Shown here piece after piece: positions 18,383 through 24,303 of a stretch of 24,303 nt of DNA. Origin of the DNA: a virus; IMG/VR virus record IMGVR_UViG_3300034375_005124, positions 1 to 24,303 of that record; one strand, written 5' to 3'. Numbering within the stretch: position 1 is the stretch's first letter; each line of letters opens with the position of its first letter. Both the position numbers and the translations under genes were made by a program. The notes beneath the pieces are model-generated. The model was not told the DNA's origin and ran no database searches. It saw only the letters and a list, made by a program, of their open reading frames with translations.

Positions 18383-19761
18383 GTCAAAATGTAATATGGC
18401 AACCACACCCCGGTCAGCAGACTTTTGCCTTACAAGTTGATGCGTTTGAAATATTATTTGGAGGTGCAAGGGGTGGTGGTAAAACTATGGCTGGTATGGC
18501 ATGGTTGGTACATCCAGATTATATAACAAATCCAAGTTATAGGGCATTAGTTGTTCGTAGAAACTATGATGATCTTAGAGACTGGATTGATAGAGCTAGG
18601 TTTTTTTATCGAACTATGGGAGTGCAAGTAACCGGTAACCCGGCTGAATTTAGATTTCCCTCTGGTGCAAAGTTTAGAACTGGTCACCTATCAGAAGATC
18701 AGGCTTACACAAAGTATCTTGGACACGAATACAGTTCTATATTAATAGAAGAGCTTACTCTTATCCCTACTGAAATGGACTATTTAAGGTTAATTAGTTC
18801 ATGTAGAAGTTCAAGTAAAAGTCTCAAGCCTAGAATCTTCCTTACTACCAATCCGGGTAACATAGGTCATGCATGGGTTAAAGATAGATTTATTGAGGGT
18901 GGTAGAAACCAAATTGTAGTAGACAAAGATTCTGGCAGAACAAAGATATTTATACCGAGTAAGATTGAAGATAACCCTACATTAGTAGAAACAGACCCGG
19001 ATTATGTCAACTACCTTAAATCACTACCGGAAGAAATGCGTAAAATGTGGTATGAAGGGGATTGGGATGTATATGAGGGGCAATTCTTTACAAAATTTCG
19101 ACAAGCTCATCATGTAGTAGAACCGTTTGAGATACCAGATTCGTGGTATAAATACAGAATGATTGACTACGGATATAGAAACTATTTTGTTTGTTTATGG
19201 GTAGCCGTAGATAATGACCGCAATGTTTTTGTATACAGAGAACACGCTGAAAAAGAACAAGAATTAAGTAGACATATATCTAAAATAAATGAATTAAGTG
19301 GTGACGAAGAGTATATGGGTACTATATGTGACCCTTCTATGTGGATTCGTAACCCACAAAACACAAACCGCTCTGATGGTGTAATGCCGTCTCATATGTC
19401 TATCGCTGATATTATGTTATTTAATGGCATACCTTGCCAAAGAGCGAATAATGATCGTGCTTCTGGGTGGAATGTTGTTAGGGAATATATTGATTGGAAT
19501 GAAAAGGAAGGTAAAGAGTCCATGCTTAAAATATTCCCACAATGCAAGTACTTAATAAAAACATTTCCTATGCAGACATATAGCAAAACTAGACCTGAAG
19601 ACTTAGATACAAAAGGCGAAGACCATGCAGTTGACGCTTTACGCTATGGTCTTATGCATCTTGGAAGTCCAAATGAGCCGGAGAAACCAAAGCCTTGGCT
19701 ACAAAAAGAATTAGACAAGTTAAAGGCAATGGACGACGATTATACTGGGGTACGAAATTGA
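18379..19761 (+). CDS. terL: Large terminase subunit
   Basis: This 460-residue packaging motor threads phage DNA into the procapsid and cuts it. The ATPase domain has Walker A G-G-A-R-G-G-G-K-T at 28-36, Walker B I-L-I-E-E at 121-125 and the coupling motif T-T-N-P at 156-159. The RNase H-like nuclease domain shows Asp263 in R-M-I-D-Y-G-Y, Asp318 in I-C-D-P-S and Asp419 (with Asp415) in E-D-H-A-V-D-A-L-R-Y-G. Length and motif order are normal and both activities look intact. The start overlaps the previous stop by ATGA. The packaging strategy (cos or pac) cannot be read from this alone. Confidence 0.95.
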   Translation: MSQNVIWQPHPGQQTFALQVDAFEILFGGARGGGKTMAGMAWLVHPDYITNPSYRALVVRRNYDDLRDWIDRARFFYRTMGVQVTGNPAEFRFPSGAKFRTGHLSEDQAYTKYLGHEYSSILIEELTLIPTEMDYLRLISSCRSSSKSLKPRIFLTTNPGNIGHAWVKDRFIEGGRNQIVVDKDSGRTKIFIPSKIEDNPTLVETDPDYVNYLKSLPEEMRKMWYEGDWDVYEGQFFTKFRQAHHVVEPFEIPDSWYKYRMIDYGYRNYFVCLWVAVDNDRNVFVYREHAEKEQELSRHISKINELSGDEEYMGTICDPSMWIRNPQNTNRSDGVMPSHMSIADIMLFNGIPCQRANNDRASGWNVVREYIDWNEKEGKESMLKIFPQCKYLIKTFPMQTYSKTRPEDLDTKGEDHAVDALRYGLMHLGSPNEPEKPKPWLQKELDKLKAMDDDYTGVRN

Positions 19762-19949
19762 TTGTAGAAATATATGATATAAAAAATAAGAAATGGGTAG
19801 AAAAGGAAATAGATGCGGAAGACCTCATGGAAATACCTACCAGTAAAAGCGAGAAATATGACTTTGCGAAAGCGATTGAAAAGGTGGTGGATATTTCTGT
19901 TGCTAAAAATATTGATGAAGATTTTGAGATTGACTGTGCAAAAGCATGA
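19758..19949 (+). CDS. Small acidic protein after terL, unknown
   Basis: 63 residues from a TTG overlapping the terL stop by four bases (TTGA). An ATG at 19695 in the same frame lies 67 bases inside terL and gives an 84-residue version with an unusual basic N-terminus, which I consider less likely. The protein is rich in Glu, Asp, Lys and Ile (Val-Glu-Ile-Tyr-Asp-Ile-Lys-Asn-Lys-Lys-Trp), with no known motif. It is coupled by ATGA to the next small gene. Possibly a head-assembly accessory by position. Confidence 0.5.
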   Translation: MIVEIYDIKNKKWVEKEIDAEDLMEIPTSKSEKYDFAKAIEKVVDISVAKNIDEDFEIDCAKA

Positions 19950-20083
19950 TTAAAGATAGACTTAAAAAATTAAAGAAATGTACAGATATAACTTTAAAAA
20001 TTAAACTTGACGAGCAAGACATAGATCATTCGCATTTTATTAATAGGGAAATAAGGAATATTTCACATGGAAAAAGAATATAA
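19946..20083 (+). CDS. 45-residue basic peptide, unknown
   Basis: The start ATG overlaps the previous stop (ATGA), and the stop lies 17 bases inside the portal gene. Basic N-terminus (Lys-Asp-Arg-Leu-Lys-Lys-Leu-Lys-Lys-Cys), then a Thr-Leu-Lys-Ile-Lys-Leu strand and His-rich middle. The overlaps favour translation, but there is no recognisable family. Confidence 0.45.
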   Translation: MIKDRLKKLKKCTDITLKIKLDEQDIDHSHFINREIRNISHGKRI

Positions 20084-21815
20084 GCCTAGCGAAAAAGAGC
20101 AAGAAACTATCGATAAAGTAAACGATATGTTTCAAGTGGCAAAAAAGGCTAGGGAATCCACTGAAAAAATATGGCGAGAGTCTGAAGCTCTATATATGGG
20201 TCACCATTGGGAGGGCATGAATATGCCTGAATTTAAAAACCAAATAACATTAGAGTTTATTGCATCCGCTATTGACACAATGATACCAGTTTTATCCTCC
20301 AGACCGCCTAGAATTGATGTTATCGCTATTGGTAACGACCAAAAATCACAGAATTATGCAGATACGGCACAAGCCGTAATGGATGAGTTCTGGATGATTA
20401 GAGATATGCAGAACTTAGTATCTGAATGGTTGCTTGATTATTTAATATATGGAAACGGAATATTAAAAGTACATTGGAATCCAGACGATGATCTACCGGA
20501 TTGTGATGTTGTTGACCCTTTTAACTTCTATACAAACCCTTCTGCTACCAAACTAGAAAATGCTGACTGGTGTTTAATTGCTACACCTACTCCAATTTGG
20601 AGATTAAAAGAGATGTACGAAAATGGTAAGTATGTACAGTCTGAAAGCAATTTATCTAAGCACGAAGCATTAAAGATGAATCAAAATAATACTGGTGATA
20701 GCTATGTGCAAGTAACAGATACGCAGAAAAAAGAGACAAACTATTTTAAAGACAAGTCTCACGCAATGAAAGATTTAGAAGAAAGAGCATTGTTAATAGA
20801 AGTATATAGTAGAGGTCACTATAAAGAAGATGATGATAATTATATACCGGGACAAATTAAAATGTGTGCCGTTGCAAATAATGTTTTGTTGTACGAAGGG
20901 CAAAGTAAATATCCATTCTTTAATAAAAAGAATCATATAGGTCACCCATTTCCATTCGTAAATATTAAAAATGGAGGTTCTGCTCATTCTTTTTGGGGTA
21001 AGCCAGAACCTAGAAGACTAAAATCCATTAATCTTGCTATGGATAGGGTTATTAGTCAGACAATGGATAATATTCATATGACCGCTAATCCAATGTGGAT
21101 TGTTGACCAAAATACAGATGTACAAGACCAAATAACAAATAAACCGGGTCAAATCATACGAAAAAGGGGAGCTGGGCAAGTATCGATGCAACAACCAGCA
21201 TCTATGCCTAATTATGTGTTCAACTTTTATCAACAATTAGAAAACGTATTTGAGACGATTAGCGGTGTTAATAAAGCTACGCAAGGTAAAGACTCAAGTA
21301 ATGTAACATCTGGCGTTCAGGCTCAAATTTACCGCCAAGCAAGTACAACTAAGATAGATTATAAATCAAGGGCAGTAGAAAAAGCTATACAATGTTTGGG
21401 CACAATGTGGATGGCTATGTTTAAAAATCTTGGGACGACAGTATTAAATGTTCCTTACTACGACCCGGAAGGTAATCAAGAGGTGCGTTCTGTTATGGGT
21501 ATTATGTTTGCTGATTTTGATATGCATGTTAGATGTAGAGCTGGTTCTATGATGCCAGAAAATAAACAGTTTGTTGAGAACAAGATCATGCAGTTAGCAC
21601 AATTAGGTATTGTTACTGACCCAGAATATATTGTTGAACATATGAATCTACCGGCAAAGGAAAGATTAATAGCATTGATGCGTCAACAGAAAGAAGAGGC
21701 AAAGAACGCTGAAAATCCTCTAGGTCAATATGGCAATACAGAAGATGAGGTTTATAAGAATTTACGAGATAATCCAGACCAAATGGCAAACTTACCTCCA
21801 GAGGTAACTGGTTAA
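20067..21815 (+). CDS. Portal protein
   Basis: 582 residues directly downstream of the terminase block and upstream of the scaffold and capsid genes. Portal proteins form the dodecameric ring through which DNA enters. N-terminal helices (Trp-Arg-Glu-Ser-Glu-Ala-Leu-Tyr-Met-Gly) are followed by Pro-Val-Leu-Ser-Ser-Arg-Pro-Pro-Arg (74-82), a signature of P22-like portal relatives. The central body holds Leu-Ile-Tyr-Gly-Asn-Gly-Ile-Leu-Lys-Val (126-135) and Val-Val-Asp-Pro-Phe-Asn-Phe-Tyr. The long C-terminal helical part contains Ser-Gly-Val-Asn-Lys-Ala-Thr-Gln-Gly. The tail is Gly/Asn/Pro-rich. AAGGAA stands upstream of the ATG. Length is in the usual range. Confidence 0.85.
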   Translation: MEKEYKPSEKEQETIDKVNDMFQVAKKARESTEKIWRESEALYMGHHWEGMNMPEFKNQITLEFIASAIDTMIPVLSSRPPRIDVIAIGNDQKSQNYADTAQAVMDEFWMIRDMQNLVSEWLLDYLIYGNGILKVHWNPDDDLPDCDVVDPFNFYTNPSATKLENADWCLIATPTPIWRLKEMYENGKYVQSESNLSKHEALKMNQNNTGDSYVQVTDTQKKETNYFKDKSHAMKDLEERALLIEVYSRGHYKEDDDNYIPGQIKMCAVANNVLLYEGQSKYPFFNKKNHIGHPFPFVNIKNGGSAHSFWGKPEPRRLKSINLAMDRVISQTMDNIHMTANPMWIVDQNTDVQDQITNKPGQIIRKRGAGQVSMQQPASMPNYVFNFYQQLENVFETISGVNKATQGKDSSNVTSGVQAQIYRQASTTKIDYKSRAVEKAIQCLGTMWMAMFKNLGTTVLNVPYYDPEGNQEVRSVMGIMFADFDMHVRCRAGSMMPENKQFVENKIMQLAQLGIVTDPEYIVEHMNLPAKERLIALMRQQKEEAKNAENPLGQYGNTEDEVYKNLRDNPDQMANLPPEVTG

Positions 21816-21871
21816 TTGAATTTTTTGGTAATGGGAACGATAAGAAATTTTAATAATAAAATGGAGTATAT

Positions 21872-22768
21872 ATGTCTTCAGAAAATGTAATAGGTGGAAC
21901 TTACGGTGTAGAAGTACCGGGCGAAGTGGCTGATGCGTTGTTTACAACGGATGAAACTTCTGATACTGTAACGGAAACTGTCGGTGAGTCAACAACCGAG
22001 GAACAATCTGCGTCTCCCTCCGAGGAGCAACCAGAGAGTTCTGAATTAGAACCTTCAATAGAAGAAAACGAAGAGTTTATCCAGTTGGATGAATTACATC
22101 TTGACGATGAAGTTTATAGTGTCGATCAATTAAGGGAAGCTCTGGAAGATAATCGAAATAAAAAAGAATGGCAAACATCGAATACACAAAAAGCACAAAC
22201 TTTGTCAGATGAACGGAAAGCACTCAAAGCTAAAATTGATGACATAAACGCTGTTGTAAATGATGAAGATACGATGAATACTCTTAAAGATGTGCTTGGG
22301 GATGACCATCCTTTATTAAAATCGCTAAATGAAACTATTGAAGTGTCTACTAGTAATGAACCAGAACCAGAAGAGGTAAACACTAAATCGGATGATCGTG
22401 TTACTCAACTAGAGGATCGCATAGCTCAAATGGAAGTGCAAAAGGCGGTGGATGCTGAAATCGCCCAGCTAGTCCATAATCACCCCGAACTAGGTGAACG
22501 TCCTGACGCAGTGGCAGAAATTATTAACACTGCTTTAGAGCGTAACATTCCTAGCTTAGAGGATGCATTTACTTTGGCATCGAACTCTGGGTCTTCGGAC
22601 AGTTCAGTATTAAAGGCAATTCAATCAGAAGCAAAAGCTAAAGAACTTAAATCTATACCAGAATCAGACGGTAAAGCTCGTGGTGACCACGAAGTGAAGC
22701 TAAAAAAAGCTGGTAGTTATGATGAGGCAAGGGAAATAGCTTTTGATAAGTATAATATATTTAAGTAA
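21872..22768 (+). CDS. Capsid scaffolding protein
   Basis: 298 residues, strongly acidic in the first ~90 (many Glu, Ser and Asp) and helical afterwards with a probable coiled coil around 170-195 (Val-Thr-Gln-Leu-Glu-Asp-Arg-Ile-Ala-Gln-Met-Glu). It lies immediately before the major capsid gene, the typical scaffold position; acidic, helical scaffolds guide capsid shell assembly and then leave. The C-terminal Tyr-Asp-Glu-Ala-Arg-Glu-Ile-Ala-Phe-Asp-Lys-Tyr probably forms the capsid-binding helix. GGAG precedes the ATG. I see no protease motif, so release would be by exit, not self-cleavage (inference). Confidence 0.75.
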   Translation: MSSENVIGGTYGVEVPGEVADALFTTDETSDTVTETVGESTTEEQSASPSEEQPESSELEPSIEENEEFIQLDELHLDDEVYSVDQLREALEDNRNKKEWQTSNTQKAQTLSDERKALKAKIDDINAVVNDEDTMNTLKDVLGDDHPLLKSLNETIEVSTSNEPEPEEVNTKSDDRVTQLEDRIAQMEVQKAVDAEIAQLVHNHPELGERPDAVAEIINTALERNIPSLEDAFTLASNSGSSDSSVLKAIQSEAKAKELKSIPESDGKARGDHEVKLKKAGSYDEAREIAFDKYNIFK

Positions 22769-22779
22769 GGAAAAGATAA

Positions 22780-23763
22780 ATGAGTTTAAATTTTGACAAT
22801 TTATCTGCCCTAACTAGAGATCAATATATACCGAACTTAGTCGATAACATTAAGAAATCTAATGTATTGACTATGAGACTTCTTGGTGCTTCTAAGCCAA
22901 CTGCAAGTGGTAACAAAGTATTGCAACCAGTTGAATATGCTAGGCAAACTGCTAAAGGTTTTTACTCTGGATATGATGTACTAGATACATCTCCAAGTGA
23001 AGTCTTTACTGATGCACAGTATGACTGGGTACAAGCCTTTGGAACAATCACAATTAGTGGTAAAGAAGAAGCCTTGAACGATGGTAAAGAGCGTGTAATT
23101 GACCTATTAGAAGCTAAAGTAAAGAACATGGAAGTAGCTATGAAAGAACTTTATGGTGAAACTTTGTACGGTACTGGAGATGGTTCTGATGGGAAATTCG
23201 TGGGTCTTCAACATATAATCAAAGCTGACAGAACACTTGGTGGAATTAATAGTACTAATTACTCTTGGTGGGATGGTGGTTACATAAAAGCACTTTCGTC
23301 TTCAGACGCTGGTGTTGCTGGTACAACCGCTACTTATGCTGAAACTGTTAATATTATTGAAAAGCAAATTAGAACTGCTTTTGGTTCATTGACCAAAGGT
23401 TCTGATTCGCCAACAATGATAGTAACAACTCAGATTATTTTTGATGCCCTTGAAGAAGCTCTTTCTGACCAAGTTAGGTATAATGGTTCTCAGGCATCTG
23501 TTGGAGAATCTGGATTTTTAGAACTGAAATATCGTGGAGTATCTATTTTTGTAGACGAGCATTGTCCGGCTGGACATATGTATTTCTTGAATGAGAATTA
23601 CATGGGTTTTCGTCATCACAGAAAAAGAAACTTTTCGTTTGAAGGTTTTCAAAAGCCAGTTAACCAAGATGCTAGAATCGCTAAGATGCTTTGGTTAGGA
23701 GCTTTGACTTGCTCTAACCCTTCAAGGCTAGGTTTAATTAAAAACTTAGCTATCGCTTATTAG
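22780..23763 (+). CDS. Major capsid protein
   Basis: 327 residues after the scaffold gene with AAGGA ahead of the ATG. An N-terminal helix (residues 11-30) is followed by an E-loop-like segment (Lys-Val-Leu-Gln-Pro-Val-Glu-Tyr at 47-54; Ala-Phe-Gly-Thr-Ile-Thr-Ile-Ser-Gly), a spine helix with Glu-Ala-Lys-Val-Lys-Asn-Met-Glu-Val-Ala-Met, a Gly-rich insertion (Tyr-Gly-Thr-Gly-Asp-Gly-Ser-Asp-Gly-Lys-Phe), and a P-domain-like end with Leu-Lys-Tyr-Arg-Gly-Val-Ser-Ile-Phe-Val-Asp. The layout fits an HK97-fold major capsid protein. No N-terminal cleavage site is evident, consistent with a separate scaffold gene. Confidence 0.85.
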   Translation: MSLNFDNLSALTRDQYIPNLVDNIKKSNVLTMRLLGASKPTASGNKVLQPVEYARQTAKGFYSGYDVLDTSPSEVFTDAQYDWVQAFGTITISGKEEALNDGKERVIDLLEAKVKNMEVAMKELYGETLYGTGDGSDGKFVGLQHIIKADRTLGGINSTNYSWWDGGYIKALSSSDAGVAGTTATYAETVNIIEKQIRTAFGSLTKGSDSPTMIVTTQIIFDALEEALSDQVRYNGSQASVGESGFLELKYRGVSIFVDEHCPAGHMYFLNENYMGFRHHRKRNFSFEGFQKPVNQDARIAKMLWLGALTCSNPSRLGLIKNLAIAY

Positions 23764-23774
23764 GAGTTACTGAT

Positions 23775-24158
23775 ATGAGTATGCCTTTTGGTAAATCTGC
23801 TGGTGACCCTAAAGCAAAGCAAAAAGTCTGGGCAAAAGCCAGTGGTGCAGTTACTGCTGGATACCCAGTCGCAATAGCATTGAGTTCTGATGGAGCTGAG
23901 TATGTATGTAAAGTACATGCAGTCGCTACTACATCAATGCCGGGTAAATACGGTATTGCAGAAGGAGCTATTGCAAGCGGTGCGTATGGATGGGTTATAG
24001 TTAGAGGTGAAGCTAGTGCAGTTAGTGGTGGAACTGCTGGACAAGTAGTTACCGCTATAAGCAATGCCGGTGTTTTAACATCTGGTGTGTTATCTGGTTC
24101 TAATGGTGCTGATGCAATCGGCACATGCATTGGTGCTGGTAAAATAGTTATTCACTAG
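23775..24158 (+). CDS. Capsid decoration / cement-like protein
   Basis: 127 residues, very rich in Ala, Gly and Val, directly after the capsid gene, with GGAGT upstream of the ATG. It is predicted all-beta: Val-Thr-Ala-Gly-Tyr-Pro-Val-Ala-Ile, Tyr-Gly-Ile-Ala-Glu-Gly-Ala-Ile-Ala-Ser-Gly-Ala-Tyr-Gly-Trp-Val and a C-terminal Ala-Ile-Gly-Thr-Cys-Ile-Gly-Ala. This resembles DUF2190-type or similar head-decoration proteins that sit on the capsid lattice. The call is from position and pattern; a head-stabilising role is likely but not shown. Confidence 0.6.
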   Translation: MSMPFGKSAGDPKAKQKVWAKASGAVTAGYPVAIALSSDGAEYVCKVHAVATTSMPGKYGIAEGAIASGAYGWVIVRGEASAVSGGTAGQVVTAISNAGVLTSGVLSGSNGADAIGTCIGAGKIVIH

Positions 24159-24174
24159 AATAGTTGTAAGTAAT

Positions 24175-24200
24175 TACCCCCGATTTTCTGCTCGGGGGTA
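24175..24200 (+). terminator. Hairpin after the capsid/decoration genes
   Basis: TACCCCCGA (24175-24183) pairs with TCGGGGGTA (24192-24200), a perfect 9-bp stem with an eight-base loop. It is followed by TATATT rather than a clean T tract, so termination may be partial, dampening downstream expression relative to capsid genes. Confidence 0.6.
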
Positions 24201-24212
24201 TATTAAAAATGT

Positions 24213-24303
24213 ATGAAAAAAAAAGATTCAAGATTAAAACGAGCTGGGGTAATGGGTTACAACAAACCCAAACGGCTCAAGAACGACCCCGGTGGGAAGT
24301 CAC
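24213..24303 (+). CDS. Small basic protein (3' partial)
   Basis: The gene starts at the ATG at 24213 and is open at the right edge. Visible residues Met-Lys-Lys-Lys-Asp-Ser-Arg-Leu-Lys-Arg-Ala-Gly-Val and then Gly-Tyr-Asn-Lys-Pro-Lys-Arg match, in my memory, a short conserved basic protein common next to capsid genes of marine and environmental phages. Another frame starting at 24208 is open too but has no such pattern. Function unknown. Confidence 0.65.
   Translation, partial: MKKKDSRLKRAGVMGYNKPKRLKNDPGGKS

Noticed and set aside
1-24303. CRISPR arrays, insertion sequences and rRNA genes
   Set aside because: No regularly spaced repeats with unique spacers, no transposase-like frames and no rRNA-like stretches were seen; the only tandem arrays are the iterons and fibre repeats.

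Overview
This window is part of the genome of a temperate, tailed double-stranded DNA phage with AT-rich DNA. The evidence is a terminase, portal, scaffold and capsid set, a tail fibre with a lysis cassette, and a tyrosine integrase with a divergent repressor switch. The host is bacterial: many starts have strong GGAGG-type ribosome sites, several starts are TTG or GTG, and the endolysin is a peptidoglycan peptidase. The host species cannot be named from this window. A tRNA-gene 3' end with integrase arm-type repeats lies between the lysis genes and the integrase, with phage genes on both sides. The sequence is therefore best read as the unintegrated (circular or virion) form with an intact attP, not as a prophage end.

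Layout. 1-3640: end of a very long tail fibre/adhesin with YadA-like repeats and a C-terminal S74 chaperone. 3643-5101: lysis cassette of small membrane proteins ending in an M15 L-alanyl-D-glutamate-type endolysin, closed by a hairpin terminator. 5205-5401: attP. 5401-7085 (minus): integrase and XRE-type repressor. 7110-7198: overlapping divergent promoters. 7199-12383 (plus): early operon with an excisionase-like HTH protein, a Cas4/RecB-like nuclease, an SSB-like protein with the canonical acidic tip, a replication-initiator candidate carrying eight 12-bp iterons inside its gene, two or three more PD-(D/E)XK nucleases, a MazG-like protein and small zinc-ribbon proteins. 12550-12579: bidirectional terminator.

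12591-17133 (minus): an island of twelve small, mostly unrecognised genes. Eight of them each carry the same leader: a GC-rich hairpin of varying sequence, a conserved AAAGA/TTTTCTYAAC stretch, and a GGAGGTTA ribosome site. 17134-17704 is non-coding and holds the probable leftward promoter, inverted CGGTTG blocks and a second copy of the integrase arm-like repeat. 17705-24303 (plus): a small membrane peptide, a TerS candidate, large terminase, portal, scaffold, major capsid protein, a decoration-like protein and the start of another small gene.

The most unusual observations are the repeated hairpin-leader cassette, the iteron array inside the initiator gene, a probable pseudoknotted RNA upstream of the nuclease gene at 7535 whose sequence blocks recur in the leftward operon leader, and the distant duplicate of the attP arm repeat.
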